The notes: a model not told the origin generated them from the sequence alone. A DNA stretch of 64,000 nt from E44-bin32 sp041821665 (GCA_041821665.1 JBGUDT010000005.1:20916-84915); one strand, 5' to 3'. Shown: positions 18,678-26,937, counted from the stretch's first letter. Program-made: numbers and translations.

Positions 18678-19133
18678 ATGAAAACGATCAAGGGGAGCAT
18701 CCGCTTGAACCCGAAAACAACCGAAGAGAGCACTCATATTGAAGGTGAGGGGAGCGCCTCTGGGAGAGTGGGAGGCGTAAGAATATCTTCTTCCACGGGA
18801 TGTCTTATCACGGTTTTGCTGGGATTACTGGGTGCCATAATTCTTGTCCAGTTGTTCCAGTTCATCATTCAGGGGGAGAAGATTTTTGGTGATGGTGATC
18901 TTGAACAGACGAGGGTTTGGATCGTGCGTCAGATGGATGCCGGGGGTTTGGGATTTTCCCGCTCACGTGTGATCTCCACAGAGACAGTTGGGGATCAAGT
19001 TTGTGTCCAAACTGACATAGATTTTCTGCTGTGGAATTCTGATGGCTCCGAACCGAGTGCCTCATACTGTGAATGTTTTCAGCGGAATGGATCTGAATGG
19101 CAGCCCGTTGGCGCCTGTAAAGAGGTGGATTGA
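18678..19133 (+). CDS. single-pass membrane protein, unknown function
   Basis: 151 residues. One hydrophobic segment (about 42-64) after a polar N-terminus; the rest is probably outside and holds three Cys (about 115-148, including YCECF) that could form disulfides. No family recognised. Its stop is immediately followed by the GTG of the CcrM-like methyltransferase, so the genes are probably co-transcribed, but nothing suggests it is a restriction enzyme. Confidence 0.65.
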   Translation: MKTIKGSIRLNPKTTEESTHIEGEGSASGRVGGVRISSSTGCLITVLLGLLGAIILVQLFQFIIQGEKIFGDGDLEQTRVWIVRQMDAGGLGFSRSRVISTETVGDQVCVQTDIDFLLWNSDGSEPSASYCECFQRNGSEWQPVGACKEVD

Positions 19134-20240
19134 GTGAAGGTAGATGTCGATAAGAACCTTCCGGTAGGGGAAGTCCTGCATGGAGATTGCCTCGAGCTGA
19201 TTGAAAGCCTCCCTGAGAAATCGGTGGATTTGGTTTTCGCAGATCCGCCTTACAACCTTCAACTCTCTGGTGAACTTTGGCGTCCAAACATGACGCGGGT
19301 CAATGGAGTTGAGGATGCCTGGGATAAATTCGACAGCTTCGAAGCATACGATGCTTTCAGCCGCGCCTGGCTCAAAGCGTGTCGTCGCGTGCTCAAAGAT
19401 ACTGGCGCGCTGTGGGTTATCGGCACATATCACAACATATATCGACTTGGAGCTATCCTCCAGGACCTTCAGTTCTGGATGTTGAACGACGTATTGTGGA
19501 TTAAGACCAACCCGATGCCCAATTTTCGCGGGGTGCGGTTTACGAATGCGCATGAAACCCTCATCTGGGCGGCGAAATCGAAGGATGCAAAATACACGTT
19601 CCACCACCACGCGATGAAGTCTTTTAATGATGGCAAGCAGATGAGGAGCGATTGGCGGTTACCGATTTGCACGGGCGAGGAACGCATAAAGGTCGAAGGG
19701 CGAAAAGCACATTCAACCCAGAAGCCGGAAGCCTTACTCTACCGGGTGATCGTTGCATCAACCAACCCGGGTGATATCGTCCTCGATCCCTTTTTTGGCA
19801 CCGGAACAACTGGAGCCGTTGCGAAACGCTTGCATCGTAATTGGATTGGTATCGAGCAAGATGAGAATTACGTTCAGATAGCGAGAGAGAGGATTGCCCG
19901 AATTCGTCAAGAGAATCTGGATGATGCGGTATTCGATGTCGCCGATCACCGTCGGCACGCACCACGCGTCCCGTTTGCCCGGCTGCTCGAACTCGGACTG
20001 CTGCATCCGGGGCAGGTGCTGTACTTTATGCAGGACGAAAAAAAACAGGCGATCATTAAGTCCGATGGGACGTTGATGTACGAGGGCACCGAGGGCTCAA
20101 TTCATCAGGTCGGGAAGAGCATCATGGACGGAAGTCCATGCAACGGCTGGGACCACTGGTATTACCTTGACGAAGAGGGGGAGTATGTCCTTATCGATGA
20201 GGCACGAAAAATCGCCCGAAGGGTGATGTTCCCAGGATGA
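19134..20240 (+). CDS. CcrM-like orphan adenine DNA methyltransferase with RAMA-like C-terminal domain
   Basis: 368 residues. Class beta order: motif IV ADPPYNLQLSGELW (about 35-48) comes before motif I DPFFGTGTTGA (about 219-229). Further blocks closely follow Caulobacter CcrM: WVIGTYHNI, NPMPNFRGVRFTNAHETLIWA, RSDWRLPICTGEERI, HSTQKPEALLYRVI. The C-terminal 85 residues (HPGQVLYF...NGWDHWYY) match the RAMA-type domain that CcrM needs for DNA recognition. Expected to methylate adenine, probably in GANTC. No restriction endonuclease is adjacent, consistent with an orphan regulatory enzyme. The GTG start directly follows the previous stop, with GAGG about 8 bases upstream. Confidence 0.92.
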   Translation: MKVDVDKNLPVGEVLHGDCLELIESLPEKSVDLVFADPPYNLQLSGELWRPNMTRVNGVEDAWDKFDSFEAYDAFSRAWLKACRRVLKDTGALWVIGTYHNIYRLGAILQDLQFWMLNDVLWIKTNPMPNFRGVRFTNAHETLIWAAKSKDAKYTFHHHAMKSFNDGKQMRSDWRLPICTGEERIKVEGRKAHSTQKPEALLYRVIVASTNPGDIVLDPFFGTGTTGAVAKRLHRNWIGIEQDENYVQIARERIARIRQENLDDAVFDVADHRRHAPRVPFARLLELGLLHPGQVLYFMQDEKKQAIIKSDGTLMYEGTEGSIHQVGKSIMDGSPCNGWDHWYYLDEEGEYVLIDEARKIARRVMFPG

Positions 20241-20454
20241 TATCGGCTCTTTACGGGTGTTCAACACACAGTGCTGCCCTAGGAACTTAGAATTACGCCC
20301 CGATAAATTTGAATCTCTTGTTTCCACACATGACATAGATGCGTAAAGGTGCACCCCCCCTTCTAGAGAACGATATGTCGAGAAGGTTTGATTCGATATG
20401 CCTGACATTAATATGTAAATGAGAGTGGCGTTTACATATCCCGCAAATTTAAAT

Positions 20455-21165
20455 TCAGGTGGTTTTCTTAGGTGTGAGCAGCGGTATTGAGGTAAGAATT
20501 CGATAGAGGGTTAAGAATAGAACTGAACCTAGAAGTGACCAATACACAATTTGTACCCATAACAACTCTGTATCCGAACCTGATAGGACCCCATGGAGAA
20601 GCGCCCCGAAGAAGACCAAATAGCTTAGAAAGTGGATTATGCGCCATACTTTCCTGCTGATACGACTGCGTACATAGAAGCTAAGGATGATGAGAAGAAG
20701 TAGATAGACGGAGATCTGTCCCAGACCCACCCAGATGGGTCGGTATGACTCGCTTTGAAAGGGAATTAAGATTTGGACTAGACCATAACCCATGTATGCA
20801 TCGCCCAGCAAAATCAGCGCATGGAAAATCGCAAAGAAAAGTCCGAGCAAACTCCCAAATTGGTGCAGGTCATAGGCTTTCGGTCCACCCGGCCAGATGC
20901 GAGCCATCTTATTGGTGATCATGATCCCAAGTGCCATGGACATCCAGATAAGGATGAATGCAACCATGGCGCTGGAGCGCGACAGGTACCAAAAAACTTT
21001 GGCTTCAGTACCTAGCAAGGAGTTTGTGAGCCCAGGCAGCCATGTGGGGAGGATTAGGACGGCTGCGAGCGTACCAAAAGCGATGGATCCGAGTAAGACG
21101 ACAAAGATGCGAAATGGCATAACGGGGATGTTATCGAGATCGACGGGAATTTCCTGATTTCTCAT
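20455..21165 (-). CDS. ferric-reductase-like transmembrane (MsrQ/YedZ-like) protein
   Basis: 236 residues with six membrane helices. Four His sit in pairs on two helices (DLHQFGSLLG and IFHALILL; RIIHFLSYL and LLHGVLSG), the pattern for two b-type hemes in ferric-reductase-like domains. It would carry electrons across the membrane. No FAD/NADPH-binding domain is fused. Last gene of a four-gene minus-strand operon behind apbE. Start: ATG 21165 follows GGAGAG at 21177-21172; ATG 21180 is possible and would overlap apbE by 13 bases. Confidence 0.85.
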   Translation of the reverse strand: MRNQEIPVDLDNIPVMPFRIFVVLLGSIAFGTLAAVLILPTWLPGLTNSLLGTEAKVFWYLSRSSAMVAFILIWMSMALGIMITNKMARIWPGGPKAYDLHQFGSLLGLFFAIFHALILLGDAYMGYGLVQILIPFQSESYRPIWVGLGQISVYLLLLIILSFYVRSRISRKVWRIIHFLSYLVFFGALLHGVLSGSDTELLWVQIVYWSLLGSVLFLTLYRILTSIPLLTPKKTT

Positions 21166-21167
21166 TT

Positions 21168-22088
21168 TTACGCTCTCCATAAGTGTTGATGCATGCCTGA
21201 ACTCATCAGTGCTTCGCCATCATCCAAGACGATGAATGCTTCTGTGTGATTCTGCTGTTCAAGCCAGGCTAATCCAGCATGACTTCCTAGAAGTAGCGTC
21301 ATCTTTGCAGCGACTTCGGCTAGGTGAGCAGAGGTTGCGATAACAGTGGCAGATAAAAGGTCTGTTATCACAGGGAGACCCGTTCTTGGATCGATGATGT
21401 GATGGCTCATTGTTCCATCGATATTAATCCAATTCCGTTGATCCTTCCCCGAGGTTGACACGCCGCCTTTCCTGAGGAGGATTAAGCCCATTTCTTGCTG
21501 AGAGTCCAGCGGATTCTGGATCCCTATCGGCCATGGGTTTCCATTCCTGCGTGGACCGTTGACGGCGATATCACCACCCGCATCGACGAGGGCGGGACCC
21601 ATTTTCGAGAGACGACGGGCTGCGCGATCTGCAGCCCAACCCTTTACAAACCCACCCAGATCGATGCCCGTATTCCGGGGAATCTCAATGCTGCGATTAG
21701 AGATTGAAACTTGAATATCTGGCAAATGACGGCTTGGTTCGATGTCTTTTTGCTGCATAGAGGGGCTGTGAATATGTTCGAAGCTGCAGTTGTAGCCCGC
21801 GATCTCTAAGGCGCGCAGGGCGAAGGGCGTGACCAGCCCATCGGTGGCTTGATCGATTTTAAGTGCCTTTTTTAAAACCTCCAAGAAAAGAGGACTGACG
21901 ACGACCGGAGAACCTTGAGCATAATTCAATCTGGAGAGTTCGCTTCCCTCTCGGAACCTACTGAAACGACTCTCCCATCGCTCAAACCATTGAGGTACAA
22001 GCTCAAGACCGTTTGGGTTTTCCGTTGAGCTCTCTTCGAGGGCTGCCATCATCTGACTTCCCATCGCCTTGAAGGAAATACGGTTCAT
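21168..22088 (-). CDS. apbE: FAD:protein FMN transferase ApbE
   Basis: 306 residues. Diagnostic blocks: LVDAGGDIAVNG (about 173-184), HHIIDPRTGLPV (about 234-245) and the final SSGMHQH. ApbE moves FMN from FAD onto a Thr/Ser of extracytoplasmic redox proteins, needing Mg. No N-terminal signal or lipobox is visible, unlike many ApbE proteins, so it may act inside the cell or the signal may be missing. It is followed by the ferric-reductase-like gene; preceding genes encode two membrane-anchored proteins. No classical flavin acceptor domain is seen in the operon. Confidence 0.92.
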   Translation of the reverse strand: MNRISFKAMGSQMMAALEESSTENPNGLELVPQWFERWESRFSRFREGSELSRLNYAQGSPVVVSPLFLEVLKKALKIDQATDGLVTPFALRALEIAGYNCSFEHIHSPSMQQKDIEPSRHLPDIQVSISNRSIEIPRNTGIDLGGFVKGWAADRAARRLSKMGPALVDAGGDIAVNGPRRNGNPWPIGIQNPLDSQQEMGLILLRKGGVSTSGKDQRNWINIDGTMSHHIIDPRTGLPVITDLLSATVIATSAHLAEVAAKMTLLLGSHAGLAWLEQQNHTEAFIVLDDGEALMSSGMHQHLWRA

Positions 22089-22099
22089 CAATCAAATCT

Positions 22100-22441
22100 C
22101 TATGAAGATCGCGTCCGAGTAACGGATGCTGGTGCTGATGAGGAGCGAGGACTGTTCACAACTCGAAGTTTAACGGCCTGCGGGGCTTCAGGTGGAGTCT
22201 CTGGGATGGAACCAGGATCAAATCCTCCCTCGGGAACCAGCGTAGGAAGCGGAGGGAATTCAAGGGTGAGTTCCTCCGTCGAAATAGGTTGTGAATCCTG
22301 AGATGATAATAATGTGGTGTCCTTCTTCGCCAGGATTGCCCAGCCTCCGAGTGTAGTGAGGAGCGCCCCCGTTGCCAGCAAGGTTTTTACCCCTGTCGTA
22401 GATTTATCCGCGGTCTTCCTTGTCTTTTTTCGATTGTTCAT
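22100..22441 (-). CDS. small membrane-anchored Pro-rich protein, unknown
   Basis: 113 residues: a basic N-terminus, one hydrophobic segment (about 18-36), then a Pro/Ser-rich extracytoplasmic part (LEFPPLPTLVPEGG...) with a Ser/Arg tail. GGAGA lies about 7 bases before the ATG. It sits between the PepSY-like gene (43 bp) and apbE (about 11 bp), so it belongs to that operon. Family unknown; a scaffold or electron-transfer partner is only a guess. Confidence 0.7.
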   Translation of the reverse strand: MNNRKKTRKTADKSTTGVKTLLATGALLTTLGGWAILAKKDTTLLSSQDSQPISTEELTLEFPPLPTLVPEGGFDPGSIPETPPEAPQAVKLRVVNSPRSSSAPASVTRTRSS

Positions 22442-22484
22442 TGGGTCTCCGTTGTTCTACCTGAAGATTTTAAATTACAGAAAA

Positions 22485-23030
22485 TCAATCATCATCCTCA
22501 TCTTCGTGCTCGTCATCGTCATCTTCAAAGCCACCATCGTGGCTAATTGTTTCCTCTGAGGGGACGCTATTGTGGAGCAGCCAACCGTTCTCGGCACCGA
22601 TGTAGACAGCTCCTCGGTCAAGGATTACCTCATACGCAACCATCCCTTGGAACATTACGAGTTCAACACGCTTGCTCACTTTTGCACTTGGAGCAACTGA
22701 CAGAGCTAGTCCAACAGCAAGTTCCGGTGAGATCTCGTATTCCGCCTGAGAAGCTGTTGGTGCTTCTTGTTCAAGTCGTGAGGCTAGTTCTTCTTGAGTT
22801 TCATAAGATGCAGCCAATTTCTGGTTGGCTTCGTCGATAAGGGCCTGATACTCGGCTTCACGTTCTTCTAAAATGGAGATGACCTCCGGACTGTCTAGTC
22901 CAACAGATTCAGGTTGAACGCCAACACCCGGTTGCTGTGAATTAATCACTCGATCTGCTAACGCACCCGTGACTACCAGGATAAAGGATGTCACAACAAC
23001 TGAGATGATGAGCATGCTCCTCTGTATCAT
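22485..23030 (-). CDS. membrane-anchored protein with coiled coil, PepSY-like domain and acidic tail
   Basis: 181 residues: N-terminal membrane segment (about 4-26), coiled coil (about 50-90, rich in Glu/Gln), a PepSY-like module (SPELAVGLALSVAPSA...VAYEVILDRGAVYIGAENG, about 100-155), then an almost purely acidic tail with two His (about 165-181). ATG 23048 is also in frame, but AGGAGG just after it is a ribosome site for ATG 23030. First gene of the ApbE/ferric-reductase operon; PepSY-like domains are often found with flavinylated redox systems. Confidence 0.75.
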   Translation of the reverse strand: MIQRSMLIISVVVTSFILVVTGALADRVINSQQPGVGVQPESVGLDSPEVISILEEREAEYQALIDEANQKLAASYETQEELASRLEQEAPTASQAEYEISPELAVGLALSVAPSAKVSKRVELVMFQGMVAYEVILDRGAVYIGAENGWLLHNSVPSEETISHDGGFEDDDDEHEDEDDD

Positions 23031-23048
23031 TCGACTTGCCCTCCTCAT

Positions 23049-23351
23049 AGATTAAAAAATTAGATTTCATTCACCTGGGGATGCCGATATTTTGCAAGCC
23101 AACTCCAAACCCCGGCGATATCTTATGGATTAGTATTGTTGAAAGTGTCCAAATATCACTTAATTTGTCGAGATAGAGAAGGAAAAGTTACGGGAGTAGT
23201 ACAGAAGTAAGGTTCGTGGATCGATTAGTCAGTTTCTCTGGAGATTGTGCGAATAACCCTATGTATCAATCCTTAAACGATATGAGGGCTAACCATTGTG
23301 GATAGGGAGTGAGATCAGTAAGGAAAAGAACATCATTCGGAGAATGAAAAT
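23049..23351. other. gene-free stretch upstream of PepSY-like gene
   Basis: 303 bases between two minus-strand genes. No gene, tRNA or clear promoter recognised. It should contain the promoter of the ApbE operon. Confidence 0.4.
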
Positions 23352-23382
23352 CCCAGAGCCCTATTTCAAATAGGGCTCTGGG
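23352..23382 (-). terminator. terminator of the Flp pilin gene
   Basis: 15 bp perfect inverted repeat CCCAGAGCCCTATTT/AAATAGGGCTCTGGG around one base. On the minus strand it is followed by ATTTTCATT. It begins 30 bases after the flp stop. Confidence 0.8.
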
Positions 23383-23411
23383 TCTTGGAGGGAGAGTAGG
23401 ACCAATTCGGA

Positions 23412-23558
23412 TTAGATGGTGTTAACGATGTTGCTGAAAACATTCCCGATGGCGGGGCCAAGTAGAGCGAGGATCACAATAACGACGATAGCGACCAAAA
23501 CAAGTATCAATGCATACTCTACAAGACCTTGTCCCTTCTCCTTAGGTGCAAATAACAT
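23412..23558 (-). CDS. flp: Flp/Fap-type pilin (type IVb), orphan
   Basis: Only 48 residues. Residues 1-9 (MLFAPKEKG) form a leader ending in Gly, followed by QGLVEYALILVLVAIVV: Glu at +5 and Tyr at +6 after the predicted cleavage, then a hydrophobic helix, the Flp prepilin signature. A strong AAAGGAGG (23575-23568) lies 9 bases before the ATG, and a strong terminator follows. Flp subunits are cut by a TadV-type peptidase and assembled by the Tad secretion machine into thin pili. No tad gene is in the window, so assembly genes must lie elsewhere. Confidence 0.9.
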   Translation of the reverse strand: MLFAPKEKGQGLVEYALILVLVAIVVIVILALLGPAIGNVFSNIVNTI

Positions 23559-23959
23559 TTGGGTTTCCTCCTTTCGTCAATTTTGAGAAAGAGAATGGGT
23601 TCTGTTAAATATCAAATACATATATAGCATAGCATTGGGGATCTCTACCATAACTTACAGGTTACTTTCAACATAGGGTGGTGTCGATGGCCCCCATATC
23701 CTATTAAACCTCTGGGGGGAAAATGTACTGGATCGCAGATCCGTCTTTGGATTGTGGAAAAGGTTCCACTGTCAACTTTATGGGCAAATGGAAGATTTGA
23801 CAATTGGAGCTCAGACAAAGGGTGGTATCAGCTGTAGCCTTTATGCGATGAGGCGTATGTTGTTTAGAAATAAACGCCCCAACCTGAGGGTGTTAGGCTG
23901 AGAAAAGAGAACCCCCGACCCTTGCGAGGCGGGGGCTTGGATCCATTCATCTTCTAGTT
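23559..23959. other. intergenic region with minus-strand terminator
   Basis: 401 bases without a gene. At 23912-23936 a CCCCCG/CGGGGG hairpin followed, on the minus strand, by TTCTCTTTTCTC can terminate the lipoprotein gene at 23960. The part next to flp is AT-rich and should hold its promoter; no good -35/-10 pair was found. Confidence 0.5.
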
Positions 23960-24367
23960 CTACTCTTGTTTTATGAGGTATTTCTCACCCATCAAATACA
24001 TCCTGTCAAGACACTCATCTTCACCTAGACCAATGAATGTCAGATACCCATCATCGAATCTCCATCTATATGTTGCAGGTCCCGCTGGTATGCAACTTTG
24101 TCTGTCGGAACTTGTCTCAGTGTATTTATCCCCATCAATTACATAGGTTCCAGATATTCTTTGAACCCCAGCAGTATCGGTGACCGTGAAGGTCCCATCA
24201 TCGTAGAAATTGAACGTTACTCCATCGACCCCCCACCAATCCCTAGCCCTATAGTCCATGCCTAATGGCATAAAAAATTCTCCAGTTGGAAACTCATTGG
24301 CGGGGGTACAACTGGCAATAGATAGGGATATTAAAAGATATACTGGAATATATAGAAGTTTTCTCAT
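23960..24367 (-). CDS. small lipoprotein, unknown function
   Basis: 135 residues. Signal peptide with lipobox SIASC (Cys about 20). The mature part has the alternating pattern of a small beta-barrel (VTFNFYDDGTFTVTDTAG...YRWRFDDGYLTFIG), as in lipocalin-like or DUF-type proteins that respond to stress, but no family is certain. Two further Cys (about 92 and 119) may form a disulfide. GGAGGGG lies 7 bases before the ATG. Confidence 0.75.
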   Translation of the reverse strand: MRKLLYIPVYLLISLSIASCTPANEFPTGEFFMPLGMDYRARDWWGVDGVTFNFYDDGTFTVTDTAGVQRISGTYVIDGDKYTETSSDRQSCIPAGPATYRWRFDDGYLTFIGLGEDECLDRMYLMGEKYLIKQE

Positions 24368-24731
24368 TGTATTCCCCTCCCAACATAAATAGCCCGACCT
24401 CAGATGAAGTCAGGCATGGACGCAAGCAATATGAAATCCCGCAACGATGGTGGTCTGTGACGTACTTCACATAATACGTCATAACTGGTTGCACTTCAAT
24501 AGAACAAACAATCGCCCCCGAAGGGGGGGTGAAAAAATTTAAAATTTCACGAACTCGCTAGCGGGTAATCGTGGATTCGATGATCAGAGGGGAGACGTAA
24601 GCCACTTGCCTATTTAGTATGAAGTCGTCATGGGCTTTCCGAATCTAGCGGTTTAGTTTTGGGATTAATCCAAACGAGCACACAGCAAATCTCCTTTTTT
24701 GAGTGCTGTATGCTCAAACTTCTTCTTCAGG
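24368..24731. other. gene-free stretch with small palindromes
   Basis: 364 bases. Contains TGACGTA/TACGTCA (24458-24481) and a CCCCC-GAA-GGGGG fold near 24513-24526, close to AT-rich runs. No gene recognised. Confidence 0.35.
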
Positions 24732-24804
24732 TGCCGAGGACCAGAATCGAACTGGTGACACCTTGATTTTCAGTCAAGTGCTCTACCAACTGAGCTACCT
24801 CGGC
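24732..24804 (-). tRNA. tRNA-Phe (GAA)
   Basis: Acceptor GCCGAGG pairs with CCTCGGC, discriminator A, D arm TAGCTCAGTTGGTAGA, anticodon GAA in CTGAAAA, T arm AGTTCGATTCT. CCA is not encoded. Confidence 0.97.
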
Positions 24805-24814
24805 GCTGGGGGCG

Positions 24815-24843
24815 ATTGTACTTTGCGGCAGAAGTAGTGTCAA
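24815..24843 (-). promoter_or_regulatory. promoter of tRNA-Phe
   Basis: Minus strand: TTGACA (24843-24838), 17-base spacer, TACAAT (24820-24815). The -10 ends 10 bases before the tRNA. Confidence 0.85.
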
Positions 24844-24916
24844 GAACTTAATCAATTGCCACGCTGAAATCGTCCTCTTCGGTCTTTACCGTATTAGTTT
24901 CGAGCGATCTGGAATT

Positions 24917-25696
24917 TCAATCTGTTGACAGTCTCTCGATGGTTAATGCCTCTGCTTCAAGCCACTGGAGCTCACCCACCGGGAGGACCCCAAATCGAAG
25001 ACCATCTTCCCTTGTTGCCACGGCGTATTGGTTGTCCATCCAGATGACAAAACCGAGCGGCCCACAGGGGGCAACCCTCGTCGACACCACGGTATCGCCG
25101 TCTACTTTGAATGTGAGCTCAGAAGGATGCCATATGATCTCGTAGGTGTGCCATGATCTCAGGTCCACATCAAGCAACGCCTCGGCGGCTTGAAGGGAGG
25201 CTTTGGCAGCATTCACAACGGGAGCTCGAATGAAGGGAATTCTCGATAAAACGATCCCCAATCCAGCAGCAGGGAGAAGTAGGGGAGCGGGGATTTGGGG
25301 TGAGCGCAGGACCATGGCTTTCCAACCGTATCCAGGAACTCCCGGGGTAAACGATAGATCATTAGGCTTTGATCCATAAAAAAACCAGGCAGTTTGAGGG
25401 GGTGCAGGGATCCGGCGTCCGGCGCCGCGCTGCCCAAGCGATATCGTGAAGGGATCATTCCAGAATCCAAAACCCAATGTGCCTTGTGGAACCTGATGGG
25501 ATACCCGTGCACGAAGAAACATTCTCAAGGGAGCATGCCACTTGAATTCCCCACGTCTTAGCTCGTGGTAATCATCTAACTGAGCGTTGCAATATTTAGA
25601 AGTCTTGGGAGGGAGTGACATCCTTGCGCCATTTTCTGAATATTGTTCGATGTTTCCCGCACCTTGTTCAAAGCTGATTAACGAGCTTAAGGGCAT
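24917..25696 (-). CDS. concanavalin-like beta-sandwich protein (GH16-like fold), unknown function
   Basis: 259 residues. GFGFWNDPF (about 76), WHTYEIIWHPSELTFKVDGDTV (about 182-203, shown only in part here) and LGFVIWMDNQY (about 213) give the pattern of the laminarinase/lectin jelly-roll. The catalytic E-x-D-x-E motif of GH16 is not seen, so a binding role or a divergent activity is more likely. No signal peptide. The start is not supported by a clear ribosome site. Confidence 0.7.
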   Translation of the reverse strand: MPLSSLISFEQGAGNIEQYSENGARMSLPPKTSKYCNAQLDDYHELRRGEFKWHAPLRMFLRARVSHQVPQGTLGFGFWNDPFTISLGQRGAGRRIPAPPQTAWFFYGSKPNDLSFTPGVPGYGWKAMVLRSPQIPAPLLLPAAGLGIVLSRIPFIRAPVVNAAKASLQAAEALLDVDLRSWHTYEIIWHPSELTFKVDGDTVVSTRVAPCGPLGFVIWMDNQYAVATREDGLRFGVLPVGELQWLEAEALTIERLSTD

Positions 25697-25821
25697 AGTG
25701 CATGTTTCCCGATCAGGTTAAACAATCATACACGGCCTGGATGGGAACCGAAACGGCCTGATCCCTAATCCCTTATCCCAATTCCTCTGTCCCAACTATA
25801 AGCACCGCTGCCTGCCTTTTT

Positions 25822-25851
25822 TTGCTCAGCCATCTTGTCCTCGTGTATAAT
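25822..25851 (+). promoter_or_regulatory. promoter of MBL-like gene
   Basis: TTGCTC (25822-25827), 18-base spacer, TATAAT (25846-25851) preceded by TG, an extended -10. 26 bases before the ATG. Confidence 0.7.
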
Positions 25852-25877
25852 CGCTCGACTACGGTCCTGGAGGATAT

Positions 25878-26519
25878 ATGGAATTAACCTGGTATGGCCT
25901 ATCTTGTTTCAGGCTCCTGGAGCGAGGCATGATCAGCGTCGTTACGGATCCCTACGATCCGGCAATCGGTTTGCCAAAGTTGGATTTAAAAGCCGATGTT
26001 GTAACTGTGAGTCACGATGCACGCGGACATAATTTTGTAAAGTCTGTCAAGAGCACGCGCAGGATTATCAGCGGACCCGGGGAATATGAAATCGGGGGTG
26101 TCTTCATAACCGGTGTTCGGATGAGATCAAAGGAAAAAGATAACGGCAAAGCAAAAGCTAATACGCTCTATGTATTCAGGTTTGGAGACGTGAGCGTTGC
26201 GCATCTCGGTGATCTGGCGGAGGTTCCTTCTCAACGTCAGATCGAAGATTTGGGCGCCGTCGATATCGCCTTGGTGCCTGTGGGGGGGGGCGGGGCGCTC
26301 AGCCCTTCCCAAGCTGCAGAAGTGATCAGTCTCGTGGAACCATCCATTGTAGTGCCCATGCATTATAAGACCTATGAGAAAGGGCCGAATCTAAGGACGG
26401 TTTCGGGTTTTCTGAAAGAGATGGGTATTGGAAAACAGGAGGCGCTTCCGACGTTGAAAGTGTCAAAAGGCTCGCTCTCAGAAGAAACACAGGTCATCGT
26501 GCTCGATCCATCGAAGTGA
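25878..26519 (+). CDS. MBL-fold protein lacking the canonical metal motif
   Basis: 213 residues. Overall pattern of a metallo-beta-lactamase-fold hydrolase (LTWYGLSCFRL at the start, GPGEYEIGGVFITGV, HLGDLAEVP, VPMHYKT near 165). The zinc motif HxHxDH is replaced by SHDARGHN (about 51-58); the later Asp and His positions remain. Family members with this change are common, but their substrate is unknown. Own promoter; followed by a small gene 42 bases later. Confidence 0.8.
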   Translation: MELTWYGLSCFRLLERGMISVVTDPYDPAIGLPKLDLKADVVTVSHDARGHNFVKSVKSTRRIISGPGEYEIGGVFITGVRMRSKEKDNGKAKANTLYVFRFGDVSVAHLGDLAEVPSQRQIEDLGAVDIALVPVGGGGALSPSQAAEVISLVEPSIVVPMHYKTYEKGPNLRTVSGFLKEMGIGKQEALPTLKVSKGSLSEETQVIVLDPSK

Positions 26520-26561
26520 GGATGGATTTGGAATGTCAAACCGTATTGAGTGAGGTCGCGA

Positions 26562-26864
26562 ATGGCGGTTAAGTTATTAATGACCTGGGACATGGTGCCT
26601 GGTCAGGAGCAAGAATATTTCGAATTCTTGGTTCGGGAATTTGTCCCCGGGCTACAGCGCCTCGGTGTCCAGCCCGTCGAAGCCTGGTACACGACCTATG
26701 GAGAAGGGCCTCAAATGCTGGCCGCTTTCATCGCCGAGGATCGAGAAATTATGACGAATGCACTAGACACAGAAGATTGGGCCAATTTAAAGCATCAGTT
26801 ATTCCAATTCGTCACGGATTTCGATTCAAAAGTTATACAGGCGTCGGGAGGATTTCAGCTCTAG
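26562..26864 (+). CDS. small protein, possible dimeric alpha/beta-barrel fold
   Basis: 100 residues. KLLMTWDMVPGQEQEYFEFLVREFVPGLQRLG...WYTTYGEGPQMLAAFIAED resembles ferredoxin-like alpha/beta barrels (monooxygenase- or NIPSNAP-like), but no family is certain. ATG 26562 with GAGG 6 bases upstream is preferred over GTG 26550. Likely co-transcribed with the MBL-like gene; terminator 19 bases downstream. Confidence 0.7.
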   Translation: MAVKLLMTWDMVPGQEQEYFEFLVREFVPGLQRLGVQPVEAWYTTYGEGPQMLAAFIAEDREIMTNALDTEDWANLKHQLFQFVTDFDSKVIQASGGFQL

Positions 26865-26882
26865 TCAATGGCCATACGTAAT

Positions 26883-26912
26883 AAAAAGCCCTGGGTAGAA
26901 CCAGGGCTTTTT
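26883..26912. terminator. bidirectional terminator
   Basis: 12 bp stem AAAAAGCCCTGG/CCAGGGCTTTTT with a 6-base loop and T runs on both strands; serves the convergent 26562 and 26938 genes. Confidence 0.92.
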
Positions 26913-26937
26913 TCTATTAATATGGGCGTCTATAACC

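Noticed and set aside
18678..19133. Restriction endonuclease partner for the CcrM-like enzyme
   Set aside because: The product has a membrane helix and Cys-rich outside part, no nuclease motif.
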